Assembly (NCBI GenBank): GCA_020631735.1
Contig: CM036159.1
Span: 19,631,511-19,695,510 of the forward strand
Length of the DNA: 64,000 bases
Reading direction: 5' to 3'
DNA from: Saccharum officinarum
Lineage: Eukaryota > Streptophyta > Magnoliopsida > Poales > Poaceae
Shown here: positions 23,554 through 34,904 of the stretch, piece by piece
How the letters are laid out: each line of letters opens with the position of its first letter
Position numbering within the stretch: position 1 is the first letter of the stretch
Made by a program: the position numbers and the translations under genes
Notes under the pieces: model-generated
The model's input: only the letters and a program-made list of their open reading frames with translations
Told to the model about the DNA's origin: nothing
Databases searched by the model: none

Positions 23554-24741
23554 ATACCTATGGCGGGTATATTTGAGAGGTGAACTGGGGTGTTGGTTAT
23601 CCCTGGTGGAGGTGCTGTCGTGGCACGGGGAAGACGGTGTCTCCCCCTTGAGAAGACATCCTGTCTGGTCACCCTAAGGACTGGTATGTCTTGAGAACCG
23701 GAACCATGGGACCTTCGTGCACACCACTCGCTCCCGATGGGCGGGAGACAATTACCCGACTGACTAGGGCGGTACCACTACTACTAGGTTAGAAGGTGAT
23801 AGTGTAGGGAGGTACGGGCATGGGGACCCACACCCTCCTAAGACAGCGTAGTGACCCTGGGGGTCCGGTACTACGTCTCACAGTCTCAGCGTTTCGGTGG
23901 ATGCCGGGGTGGCCCAGGGCTGAGTGGTAGGGTGGTACTGTATCGGTTGGAAGGCAGTTGGAATCAGCCTAGACGAGCCGGATCGTCGAGGATGGCGATC
24001 TTGTGGATTACCAGGTGTACACGCTCTGCAGAGTTGATCGATCTATACGTATAGCCACGTCCGCGGATATGGACATTCCCATGACCTACGCTTCACTTGA
24101 TTAGATGAGAGGAGTCCTTTCTACCTTTCCCCCGGGTTCTGTGTCGGATTCCGGCTTTGGCCGTTGAGACGAGATCTGAGTGGGAGTCAATCTCGTCGCC
24201 TAGAGAGAGTGTGAGATGAGATGTGTTGTGTGTGGTGGGATTGGGAAAATGTGTGACTAAGATGAGATAAAAACTGAGGAATATCTTATTAAAATATTAA
24301 CTACTTGCATAGGAAACCCACAGCCTAAGTAGGTCTCTTTCTACTTCCCTCAATGCATTCCACTTTCCACAAAGCATTGCAAGCATAGGGTGGGCGATGC
24401 GTGGCTAGTACCAAGTGTACTGATAGATTTTTGACAGGTTCTGAGCCCGAGTACGACTACGAGGGTGATGATTGGGAGAATTAGAGGGTCTATTCTACGC
24501 TCAAGCTGGATCCAGAAGATCTTTTCCGCTGCTATCTACGTCGGATGTTGTTCCGTATGCTTGTGTGAGTGTGTTCCGCCCTGCGAGGCGAAGAGAATAA
24601 ATTATGTAAAACTGCCTATTGTACTCTGATATTCGTGCATGACTTTATGTATCGCTGAGATTTGGGTAAATTAACGGAATGTTTCGTCATTTTACACTTC
24701 GTTTCTGTGGATTTCCCTTCATGGAAATCAAGGATGTTTCA
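23554..24741 (+). repeat. Right arm of LTR family A
   Basis: Sequence from the end of the B LTR to the GTATG target duplication ends AAATCAAGGATGTTTCA. It includes GAGCCCGAGTACGACTACGA near 24440 and a phrase, CCGCCCTGCGAGGCGAAG, resembling CTACCCTGCGATGGGCGAAG in the B LTR. That suggests A and B are related families. No coding sequence is supported. Confidence 0.55.
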
Positions 24742-24749
24742 GTATGCCT

Positions 24750-26836
24750 CTAATGAACTAAATCCCTTGTGACACCTTCGACTTCACCTAACATTTCATT
24801 ATCTCTGCCACCATCTTTGTATGCATACCTCCACATATATTTTAGTCCCCTACTTCTTGCATTGAGGTCCTTCATGACATTAGGCAAAATCTTATCTTTA
24901 AGCTTCTTGGCAATTTTTCTCCTCAAGAACATTTTATCCATACATAATTGTCTATCCTATCCATAAGATCAACTACAAGCAGGGATTTCTCATCCCTAAT
25001 CCAGTTGTTGAATGTTTCAGCTATGTTATTTGTTACATAGTCACACTTGCTTGCTTCAGAAAATAGGTGCCTTGTCCATAGGTGCTTATGGTTTTCATGT
25101 ATCCACTTCATAGCTTGAGGACATGCTTCATACATCAAATTTTAGTGCTCTTCAAACATGTGCTTTTGAAAAGCTCTACATGCTGGCCACAAGTGCTTCT
25201 CGAACACCTCACCTCTGAACCCTATGCTCAACTCCATTTTTGAAGACTTGAGTAACAGCAGAATCAATTCCTTTGCCTGCATCTATTGAGATCACTAGGC
25301 CTAGAGGTGATCCAATTACTTGATGAAGTCTCCTAAAAACCAAGACCAATTTTCAGTTGTCTCTGATCCAAACACATTGTAGCACACTAGAAACATCCAA
25401 TTATGCCCATCAATAGAAGTAGTAGATGCAAGTTGTCCCTTCCATTTTTTAGTCAAATGAGTAGAGTCTACACCAAGGAAAGGCCTACAACCATTTAGAA
25501 AACCATCTACATAGGCTTTCAGGGCAACAAACATTCTTGTAAATCTCATCTTCTTTCCCACTTGCTCATATTCAATGTCAACCAAACTCCCTGGATTGGT
25601 CTTCTCCATCTCAGCCTTAAAACTAAAAGCATGCTCAAAGTTGTCGTCCCACTTCCCTTTGAGTTGTTCCAAAGCCATACTCTTACCATCCCACACTACA
25701 TAATATGACAACTATAGGTGATACTGTTCTTCTAGTTTTTTCATCAGTTCTGTAGCCCCAATTGTGGGATCCTTTGCAAGCCAACCAAGAACCCTATCCC
25801 TGACCCAATGATTATTTGCCATGTAGTTATGCTTAGCTTTTCTAGTGCTTTGACAAGTATGCGCATGAGGTATCTTTTTTATCTACACCAAATGAAAAAT
25901 TTGAAGTTGTATAAATCTAAAATTGTACAAAATTGTATACAAACAATAATGCAAGTTGCAAAATCATACCTTCCAGGTCATCGCATCCTGCAACTGTGAA
26001 GCACGTATCCTCCACTTGCACCATTCAGCTTTGCAGTAGCCTCTATACCTTGTTGACTCAGAATAGGCAGCTACAATTTCATATTCACCCTTTATTGCAT
26101 ATTGCCTAATAGCCTTCTTAAAAGTATCACCATCCCCAATGGTTACACCAACTTCTATTGTTGGGTTCTCTAAGTCAGTTGCATGGATAATGGTCTCACA
26201 GTCCCGTGCATCCTCCACTAGTAAGTCATCCTCCAAACCAACACACTCATCATCCTCTACATCACCATCTACTTCAGAATCCGATAATTCAGAAAGCAAC
26301 GATTTGTATGGATCCTCATCATCTAGACTAACATACTCCACATCATCATCGACCCAATTCACTTCAGGATTGTTCTGGACTAGAGGCTCTACTAGGGATG
26401 ATGCAATTTCAAGAGTAGGTTGCGCAATTAACTGGTTGACAGGAGCATCAATGCTACCCTGTAACACAAAAGGCATGTTCTCTTGTCACCCAATATTAAG
26501 CTCCAAACAAAAATCATCCTTTATCATAACCCGCACTTGCACTGACAGTCTTCTTATCTCCCAATACATGTCAATTGCATGCAGTAGTTTGTTATTAGAA
26601 TCAATTTCTTCATAGCTACGACTCATATTATCCCAATAGGTGACACGCAACTTGTGTTTAGAGTCTATCTTAATTTCTATGCCAATGTCAAGTAGCAAAT
26701 CATTCCAATTTGTGGTATCTCTGTCTAAAACCTTACCAATGTTACAAGCATCACAATACTCACGCTTGCCATCTTCAGTCAATTTAACAAAAGCACCTAC
26801 ACATACAACAAACCTGTAGGACGAATTGGGATCCAT
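24750..26836 (-). pseudogene. MULE transposase, N-terminal and catalytic part
   Basis: The minus-strand gene starts with an ATG at 26836 (MDPNSSYRFVV). Exon 1 (26836-25970) holds an acidic region and the Mutator DNA-binding type domain (FKKAIRQYAIKGEYEIV, CKAEWCKWRIRAS). A GT-AG intron (25969-25883) follows. Exon 2 carries a second zinc-type segment (IPHAHTCQSTRKAKHNY) and the MULE catalytic region (GCRPFLGVDSTHL, with the first catalytic Asp, and ETTENWSWFLGDFI). Later parts include ASKCDYVTNNIAETFNNW. In-frame stops occur at about 26488 and 25710, with frameshifts near 25320 and 24960, so it is inactive. It continues at 16298-15879. Confidence 0.85.
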
Positions 26837-27426
26837 CCTATAGAATATATGGACAGAAACACAATCTAAATCAACACACCATATATGATTTAATTCGGGA
26901 AATTGGGGCTACAGTTGCCACTAACCTAACCCTAGAGGATAATGGCAGAAATTAGTTACCTGTCAGGAACCCATGAAAGATCAGTGTGCTCCTCGGGGAA
27001 AATCTCACTCAAGAATCGTGGAGACTCCATTACCAAGGCTAGCTCCGGGACCAAGCGCCGTTGTTGCTCCGCTCGCTGCTACAGGCAATGGTCGGCGCCG
27101 CCGTCGAGCAGGAAGCAGGCACCGCCGCCACTGCTGCCGTCTCCAGGCAACGCCTCTTGCTTTTTTCCCACGCGAAGCGTGATGCGAGCAAGTGCGAGTC
27201 GACCGCACACACAGGGTCTGGAACTCTCAATCCGTTCAGAGGGCATAAAAGCATAGGGGTACATTCGTCATTTCGTGTGGCTATCTTTTAAAAGCAAATA
27301 TTATAATGAGTTTAGTGTCTTGTGGCATATTACATATGATTTTTTATGTCTTTTAGCCAACACAACTTTTTTTAGTGGTCTATAGCAAAGACCACATTTT
27401 AGTAGTGTTCTCTGGCAAATTTTGCC
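26837..27426. other. MULE 5' end, promoter and terminal repeat
   Basis: This is the upstream region of the transposase gene on the minus strand. It contains a GC-rich patch (about 27030-27240, rich in GCCGCC phrases) and then the terminal inverted repeat ending AATTTTGCC. Plus-strand open frames in the GC-rich patch are compositional. Confidence 0.55.
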
Positions 27427-27435
27427 TACTATTTA

Positions 27436-29780
27436 TGCTAGAGCAATTGTGGTCGAGTTTCTACATATGTACGGCTATTCCAATAAAGGTACACATGTTG
27501 CCTTTTCTTAGGGTGGAATCAACCACCTATCAACAAACAGGCAGGTAACCTGGTTTATAGGAAAATGAAGCTTGTTGATTGGTATATACTAAAGAAAAAG
27601 TATGGTATATTCGAAAATGGAGGTAGCATCGATTGAGGTTGGCGTCCCAAACAAGGGACTCAGAGCTAGTTAGGAGTCCACGTAGAGGAGAGAGAGCGCA
27701 GGAAATCTCGTCATCTCACTAAGGACATCTGCAATGTATAGAAGCAACCCTGTTTCTATACCTTGATGAGACGTCGTATGATAAAATAGGTCCAATGTAT
27801 TGAACCAACCTCAGATCCATAGATGGAGCCCACCAAAATAAAAAATTCAACCAGTCTACTGGTGGAGGAGAAGTGCGGCAGGAGCGGCAATAGAAGGACA
27901 GAGAGAGACAAGGGTAGGAGAGAAGAACAATTTTTTATCCCATGCGACTCACTCCCATGCATAGGACCTGGTTCTCTGTTTTTCCTATAGGACCAATGGT
28001 CACGGTGTATCGATCCGACTCCATGAAGTATAGAACCGGGTAAGGTCGCCCACTGCAGAGGCTCTAAGTTTGCACACACCTCAGTAAACTGTAGTGCCTC
28101 TGACCGTATGACCCACCTCCATAGCTGGTATTTTTTGTCCTTTCTTTATTTCTACACCACGCCACGTGAGCTGGCGATTTGTCCGGCTCATTGAGGACGC
28201 CCTTAGATTTTTTTTGAGGGGAGAGGATGCCCTTAGATAAGATCATGATATTGCCACCCCAGTGAAAGGCCTGGTGGTGGTTGGGCAGGTGGTAGAGGAA
28301 GTGAGGAGAACGAAGAGGAGGTTGCGCCACAATTGATTTAAACTAGCAGGAAGGTAAAAGGTGTAAAAAAATGTGTCATGAGAAGGTACAAACAATGGTA
28401 AGCACACAATGTTGAATAATAAGCACTGAGTAGAAACTGGACCCGACAAATGTCAGGTTTTGGAAGGCAATATAGACTTATTTACAAAACATACATATTC
28501 GGCGTGACAACGCAATCAAATGTGAGGTTGGCATCACAATTGTTCATGTCAGAACATACAAAAAATTGGTACGGACCATGTCAAAGGGGAAACTAATAGA
28601 GCATCAAAGATGTTGTTGATAATACTTGACATGCCTATAAATATTCACATTGACAAAGGTTGAGCTTTGCAATTTTATTGAATATGGCATGAGCATCTGC
28701 TGAAAATAGTTTTGCTACACAAAAGTAAGCTTAAAATTCTGATGTAGGTCTTCAAAAGTAAGAAGGTGATCCTTGCATCCATTTTTCCTCCTTTTCTTTG
28801 TATGTAAAAACACTGCTGCTTTGTCACAGAGATGATTGGTGTGTGCAACTTGTATACCTCCCAATTTTCTTGCAGCCCTAGGTGGTAACGATTTAAATAA
28901 TTAGATAAATGAATACAGCGATCATAGTTGCACCCAAGAACAATACAAAGGTTTCAGGTTGTAAATAAATTACTGCATGAATATGATGGCAAGGTGATGA
29001 ATATTCTTACTGACCAACTGTACTATTGTATGAAATTGCCATCATGGTAAACAGAGTAATAAAAAGGTATTGAAAGAAGCTAATGATTTCAACCATGCAT
29101 ACGGATTAGTTTTGGTGTTTAGCGTTGTTGTGCTATGGTACCTGTATTCAACTTTTCGTGCTTATGTTTTTTTTTTTGCAATTGTAACAACACTGAGTGG
29201 AGAAAACATATTGAGGTAGGAGGTGTTATCAGTTTATTTGAACCGTGGCATCCCTACTTGAAGCTTAATTTACACCAATTTATCAATAATGTAGCCACTT
29301 TTGTGAATTTTGTCATGGCCCATCATTATAGATTTTATAGCATTGCTTAGATTTTAGCTATTGCTTTGATAATGTATCGCATGAACAAAACCTGCAATGT
29401 AGCACATCAGATTGTAGTCCCTCAAAAATTAAAAGAGGTAACAATAGAACCTTGTAGAATTGGAATACATCTAACATTTGAGTACATAAGTAAGAGTAAA
29501 TGAGATGATTGGGATTCTAAAGTTTAGGTGTCACCATACTTTCATTAAGAAACGATAATGTTATTAGCATTATCAAGGACAAACGCCAATGCCAAGAAAG
29601 TACCAAAACTACATATGTATTTACCAAAATGTTTAGGAACTAGTTTTGTGTCCTTGAAAAAGTTGAAAGGAGATAACAAACAGAAGTATCACAAAAAATG
29701 TATACACTGCAAGGCCAAAAATGTGGTGATCTTTGTTGATATTTCTTAGCGTCACTACTAAGAATAGAATTTGAATTCAA
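27436..29780. other. Gene-poor region, no coding sequence supported
   Basis: AT-rich intergenic DNA. At 27722-28068, AGGACATCTGCAATGTAT and CACTGCAGAGGCTCTAAG form weak inverted ends of a possible degenerate MITE; no target duplication is clear. Sequence near 29560-29780 may be decayed internal DNA of the retroelement to its right. Confidence 0.4.
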
Positions 29781-29798
29781 TCCCCAGCAATGGCGTCA
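29781..29798 (-). promoter_or_regulatory. Primer-binding-site relic beside the LTR
   Basis: On the minus strand the bases read TGACGCCATTGCTGGGGA, close to the TGGCGCCGTTGCCGGGGA primer site widespread in plant gypsy elements. It follows the LTR end after AGTATTTT. It shows that the LTR to its right is a 5' LTR read leftwards. Confidence 0.65.
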
Positions 29799-29806
29799 AA
29801 AATACT

Positions 29807-31357
29807 TGTTAGTATTTATTAACTTGACACTTGTTCTAGTAGTCACCTCTTAATTACCTACACCTCTAGCTTATTTGTACCAGGTTGTCATCCCTAGTGA
29901 TGGAGCTAAAAGTGACTATAGGCACTACCAAGTATTACTACTAAGTAGTTATCTTATAATTTCATGTGACTAGGAAGAATATAAAGATAAGAATAGAAAG
30001 TATCCGTAAGCGCACAGATAATTATACCATTGTAGCATTTTACCTAGGAGTATTTCAGGGATCATTATTTATATTTTACCACTAGAAAGGGATGGCTATA
30101 GGAATATGATAATCACTTGTATATGCAATGGAGAGTTAACCATGTCTAATCCATCTACTCATAACAGGGATAAGTCATAAGATAAATGATAATGAATGAT
30201 AAATGTCAAGTTATAAATAGTATAATTTACTTAGAGCACTCCATTCTATAGCAATAGCATGGTTTAGGTAGAAATAAAAGAATATTCATAAGTCATTCTT
30301 AATCACATGTCATAGTATACTATAATTAGTATAATTACACTTAGCAATCATAGCAAGAATACTTTATATCTACACATAAGGGACATTACTAAGAAAGATC
30401 AAGAACAGAGCAAGTATTTCTTCGCAACCAGGTCCTACTTGTCCTATATTCGGGGAGTAGACTACAAAGGACCCAACGGGAGTGTCACTTTCGCTATCTA
30501 CCGCATGGCCCGAAATATAGGGTGCATTTACAGGTAAACAACGTATAAGCACCATGCTTACACAATGTCGACCACTCACCCATGATATCAAAGAATGAGC
30601 GTTATACGATCTTATGCTTTAATATAAAGACATTCTAACTATACTAAGTATATAATCAAAGTAGACAATGAACAACATAACTGAGAACATAGATAATATA
30701 TAGAGTAATATCATATCTATTGTAACTAGCAAGTAAATACAGAAAGATACAAAAGAGAGGTTACAGATGGCTTTACCAAGCCGCATTCTTGACACGAATC
30801 AGAATCCAAGTGAAGCTTGTCTTCCTCTACTTCTAACATATGTAGTATACTCTAGAATATGGTGGAGCTCTAAGGAAACTAGGGTTTCTGGCTCTGATGA
30901 CTTGATCAAATGACTTGAATGCCTTAAACTCAGGGGGTAGAGACTTGCTTATATAGGCCGGTGGGATAAATCAGAGCCCTCAGATCAAACCAACCTTGAT
31001 CAACGACGAAGATGCAAACCTTAAGGCGGTAGAAAACCGACTTACGGAGGAGGCTGACAGGTGGGACTCACTTAGGTCGACCGACCTAGGTGGCTTCCAG
31101 GTGGGCACCCTTCGGTGGGCCGCCTTCTCGTGTCTTTTAGATCCTTCTCAACTTGGTTCCGCGGTGGAATATGCTTTTTACCCCGACGTCCTTGATATCT
31201 TGCCTTCTTTTTCTGATAAATCCCTACAGAAACACAGATTCACCAAAACCTGTGAAATTTTATCGGTTTAAACCCTAATTCTATGTTTGGAGGTTGATAT
31301 ATGTCCATTTTCATGTTTCGTTGACGGTTTATAATAATAGTTAGTGACCGTCAACCA
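29807..31357 (-). repeat. Relic gypsy LTR (5' LTR, minus orientation)
   Basis: This LTR-like region of about 1.55 kb is adjacent to the primer-site relic. On the minus strand it contains a TATA box (TATATAAG at 30955-30948) and a promoter-like layout. Upstream of that are GC-richer U3-like sequences, and its outer end is near TGGTTGACGGTCAC (31357). The other LTR is not in view and the internal region to the left is decayed. The outer boundary is uncertain. Confidence 0.55.
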
Positions 31358-32579
31358 TCTTCGTACATAGGACAGCACACTTTAAATCATTGAAGGTAAA
31401 TATGGGCAAAATCATTTTTTCTGAAGAAGCATTTACCTGCTACTAATTTGGGTCTGGGCCCAAACAAAGAGCGCAATTTTCCAAAGCAAAAGAAGTGATC
31501 TATTTCAATTGAATGATAAGCGAAGTGATGGTGATGCCGTAGACATAATCAAACACCTAGAGAGCTGCAAGCAGAGTATCACATGAAAGATACTTGCGCA
31601 CTGACAATGAAATAAAACTGAAAAAGACTATCTGATCAGAAGCAACTGTTCTTACCCAAAGACGATGACATGTTGCTTGTTGACGTCAATGTTTCGGTCT
31701 TCTGTACCGAGGATCCTGAATGTCAGGAACAATACCAAACTGCACATGCATAGGATATTTTAAACAAATAAACAATTTAAATGAAGGGGTACTGGAAGTA
31801 AGGAAAGAAAAAATAAGAGACGCATCCGCATAAACCCAAAGGCAACCTTTTTTTTCCTTGTTTTGGAATTGCAAGGATCACCTGAAATGCACAGCACATG
31901 GCAAAGCTAGTGGGTTCAGCGTGGGCAGGCCTTTTTTTCTTGGTTTGGCATTTTATTGAGCAAATAAAATGCACAGCACATGAAGAGGTAGGCATTGTAT
32001 GGAGCACCTGAAACGCACAACACACGCACAGGAAATAGGTCTTGAAGTGCTCACCGTCAATAGGAAGGAGGACCAATGCGAAGAAGTTACGACGGGTTCG
32101 CCGGTGGAGCGGAGGAGGAAGGGCACTCGTGGTGTACCGGGCCAGCGGAGACGGGGCTGGCGCAAGGGCTTCTCCTCCGGCGCTCCTCCGGCGCCGTCGG
32201 TGCCGCCTGCGTACGCCGCAGAGGGTTGGACTAGGGAGGGCTCCGGCGACTGCCTACATCTGCCCCGTGACCTGTGCCGGCGTGCCACCGGGCCATGGAC
32301 GGGCAAGTGTGGTTTTCGCAGGGACGCGGGAGGCAGGTTGCGGTGGCTTCCCTGTGGAGGCGCGGTGGCGGGTAGTCGACGGGTGAGCGGCGGCGGAAGC
32401 GCCCGCGGGGAGAGAGGGGAGGCCGTGAAGATGGAGCGAGCTGTTTCCTTTTTTTTTGCTGGTGGCAATGCTTCTGGAGGCGGCACGGACGTTGCTGTTC
32501 CGGGAGCGAACCGACGGAGAGGACCGTGAATCGTGTGCCTGGGAATAAGAGGTGACGTGACTGAAGGATGGAGCATTCT
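31358..32579. other. Unresolved region with GC-rich, gene-fragment-like DNA
   Basis: The first 650 bp are AT-rich. Two diverged copies of a phrase like ATCACCTGAAATGCACAGCACATG lie near 31875 and 32000. From about 32080 to 32530 the DNA is GC-rich and open on both strands; the minus-strand frame (32576-31953) is Pro/Arg/Ser-rich without a recognisable domain. It could be the first exon and leader of a captured or lost gene, but I do not recognise it. Confidence 0.3.
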
Positions 32580-33293
32580 CGAAAAAAAGTCTAATTGAAC
32601 CTTAAATTATTGGGTAGTCTAGTTTACCCTCTCAACTATAAAACGGTCTAATTTATCCTCTGAACTTTGCAAAACCGGCCAAATCACCACCTCGAGCGGT
32701 TTTGGACGGTGGTTTTGCTACAGTAACAACTGTTTTGCTACAGAAACAGTGGTTTTGTCCTTTTCTTTTTATTTATTTCGTCTGAATCTTTGAAAAATCA
32801 TAGTAAATCACAAAAAAATCATAAAATGAAAAATCTAATTTTGTTGGACTCCACATGAGTATATCTACACAGTAAATATATAATATAGTATGCTTTAGTA
32901 CAAAGTTTTTGTTGTATGAATTATTCAAATTAATTACAGAAAAAAATAGATCAAAATTTACAGCAAAAACTTCGTACTAAAGCATACTATATTATATGTT
33001 CACTGCGTAGATCTACTCATGTGGAGTCCAACAAAATTGAATTTTTCATTTTATGATTTTTTTGTGATTTACTATGATTTTTCAAAGATTCAGACGAAAT
33101 AAATAAAAAGAAAAGGACAAAACCACTGTTACTGTAGCAAAAACATTGTTACTGTAGCAAAACCACCATCCAAAACCGCTCGAGGGGGTGATTTGACCGG
33201 TATTGCAAAGTTCAGGAGGTAAATTAGACCGTTTCATAGTTGAGGGGGTAAACTAGACCACCCCAATAGCTGAGGGTCAATTAGATTTTTTCC
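32580..33293. mobile_element. 714-bp foldback element, Mutator-type target duplication
   Basis: The two arms (about 32580-32930 and 32945-33293) are near-complete inverted copies of each other, for example GACTCCACATGAGTA against ACTCATGTGGAGTC and CTCGAGCGGTTTTGGA against CCAAAACCGCTCGAG. The flanks GAGCATTCT (32571-32579) and GAGCATTTT (33294-33302) form a 9-bp target duplication with one mismatch. There is no coding sequence. Confidence 0.82.
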
Positions 33294-33516
33294 GAGCATT
33301 TTTTGAGGTACACAAATAAGGGTAATGGATAGATAGAAGCATCCTTGCCCCTCTTTGTTTGTGAGGGAACTTGGCAAAGTAGAGCGCACATGGCACCGGC
33401 AGTTCCAACCATGATGTTGCGTGCTTGGTTGAGGAGGAAATGCCCAAGATATAAATTGTGGAGGGTGAGGGGAGACTAGCGATCCGTCATGGTGAGGTTT
33501 GATTAGTAGGCGGAGG

Positions 33517-34384
33517 TCAGCCTGGGCATTTTTTCACCGAAAACCGCAAACCGAACTGAACCGAGCCGAACCGAACCGAATTTTCGGTTTATTCGGTTGT
33601 TCGGTTCGGTTTCGGTTCCTGTATTTCTAAAGTTCAGTGTTCGGCTTCATTTGCGGTTTTGCACTCGACCACAACCGAACACCGTAGAAACCGAACTCAG
33701 CTGGGACTCCTCCCTTCTCCAGACTGGGCGACACCATCCATTCATCCAACCACACGCGGAGCAAAGCAGCCCACCAAGGCCCAATGACCAACGCCTAGCC
33801 CCGAAGTGGCCAAGCCAGCCTCCTATCCGTATACTGGTATACACATCCATCTGAAACCTAACTTGCATCTTCTCGAGCGAAAAAGGCGCAAGCGGCGGCG
33901 GCGTGCGTGACGCTAGCACGCGGCTAGCTGGCGCACGGCGAGCGACTAGGACGCTCGTTGCGGCAGATCGAGCGCAGAGCGCAGCTGCTAAGGGAGGCAG
34001 GCGAGCGGCCCTCCGCGTCTCTACGAGCAGGGAGCTACCTGGCGCGCGGCGGCATTCGCGAGCAGGACTGCAGGAGGCTGCGAGCGGCCCGGCGCGGTGG
34101 CTTTTGCGCAGGAAGGTGGCGAGTAGCCTTGCGCAGCGCATGCACACGGTCCGTTGCGGCGGCGGCGTCCCGCGAGCAGGAGGCAGCCAAAGCGCGGCGG
34201 CGCCAGGACGACCAACATCGGGCGGTTCGGTTTAAACCGAAAAACCGAGGTAAAAAACTGAAACCGAACTCGTCGGTTTTTAGCTTTTAGACAAACCGAT
34301 CGGTCGTTGTTCGCTGGAAACCGAATTTTTACGAAACCGAATAAACTGAACCGAATTTGCGGTTTAAACCGAATGCCCAGGACG
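33517..34384. mobile_element. MULE-like element with CCGAA-rich ends and a GC-rich interior
   Basis: A perfect 9-bp duplication, AGGCGGAGG (33508-33516 and 34385-34393), flanks 868 bp. The ends TCAGCCTGGGCATT and AATGC-CCAGGACGA are imperfect inverted repeats. Inside them lie long inverted tracts built of AACCGAACCGAA and TTCGGTT phrases. The interior (about 33650-34220) is GC-rich with frames open on both strands, including 34147-33647 on the minus strand, but no recognised domain. The shape is that of a Pack-MULE with possibly captured DNA. Confidence 0.7.
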
Positions 34385-34470
34385 AGGCGGAGGAAGTATG
34401 TGGAATCAAGCAGAAGCGACTATATTAAGGCACATGGCGAAGGGGTTGACGAAGCGAGTGCCTATATGTC

Positions 34471-34594
34471 TATATGGAGGCAGGAATTGCGAAGGAGATA
34501 AGGCGATCTCCATTGGACCTAAAAATCAAGCAGACTATATGGAGGCACAAATCGCGAAGGAGATAAGATAGATCTTCATTGGACCTGAAAATCC
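34471..34594. repeat. 65-bp tandem duplication
   Basis: The phrase TATATGGAGGCA...CGAAGGAGATAA...CATTGGACCT occurs at about 34471-34527 and again at 34536-34594 with several differences. It lies just outside the MULE-like element. No coding sense was found. Confidence 0.7.
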
Positions 34595-34904
34595 AGTCCC
34601 AACCAACACCAAATGCCACATTTACCGACCACATATCCAACACCGAATGCCCATTTACCGACCATGTATTGAGGAAGATCAAAAGCCAACTTTTCCGAAG
34701 CATTTACCAAGAGAATACAGAATACAAATACAAAAACATTAAAAACACGGGCAAGAAATTACAAGACTCCGAGATCTCGCTGCTCCCTGCGTAGCCGCCT
34801 CCCAGCTGCCGCCTCGCCGATCTCTGGCCTCTGGTCCCTTCTCGTCGTACCCGCCGCTGCCGCCGCCGGCACCCGCGGAGGATGCGTCGTGACGCGGGCG
34901 GCCG

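Larger units (their letters stand above)
16299..24741 (+). mobile_element. Gypsy LTR (family A), probably a solo LTR, interrupted by a truncated chromovirus
   Basis: The insertion starts TGTAACAACCCAG and ends AAGGATGTTTCA. It is flanked by the 5-bp target duplication GTATG (16294-16298 and 24742-24746), and the MULE reading frame resumes across it. The start and end do not belong to paired LTRs. The left arm (16299 to about 18830) and the right arm (23554-24741) share no visible sequence and together make about 3.7 kb, the size of a long grass gypsy LTR. Between them lie chromovirus integrase and a complete LTR of a second family (B). Inference: a solo LTR of family A took an insertion of B, whose 5' part was later deleted. 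Confidence 0.7.
3851..27426 (-). mobile_element. Nested Mutator-like element (MULE), about 4.1 kb without insertions
   Basis: The ends are GGCAAAATT at 3851 and AATTTTGCC at 27426, within degenerate inverted repeats of roughly 100 bp. They are bounded by a perfect 9-bp target duplication, TACTATTTA (3842-3850 and 27427-27435), the size typical of Mutator elements. Transposase fragments run on the minus strand from 26836 to 15879. Three later insertions inflate the element: a hAT MITE (4053-4347), a gypsy element (4393-15065) and a gypsy LTR with a second gypsy inside (16299-24741). Each has its own target duplication. Removing them and one copy of each duplication leaves 4,147 bp, a normal autonomous MULE length. 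The transposase gene is broken by stops and frameshifts, so the element is dead. Confidence 0.88.

Noticed and set aside
16299..24741. Single full-length gypsy element with LTRs at both ends
   Set aside because: The left end does not match the start of the LTR after the polypurine tract, and the arms do not overlap, so they cannot be a normal LTR pair. A nested model fits better.
27722..28068. MITE with inverted ends
   Set aside because: End similarity is short and no target duplication is visible, so only mentioned as possible.
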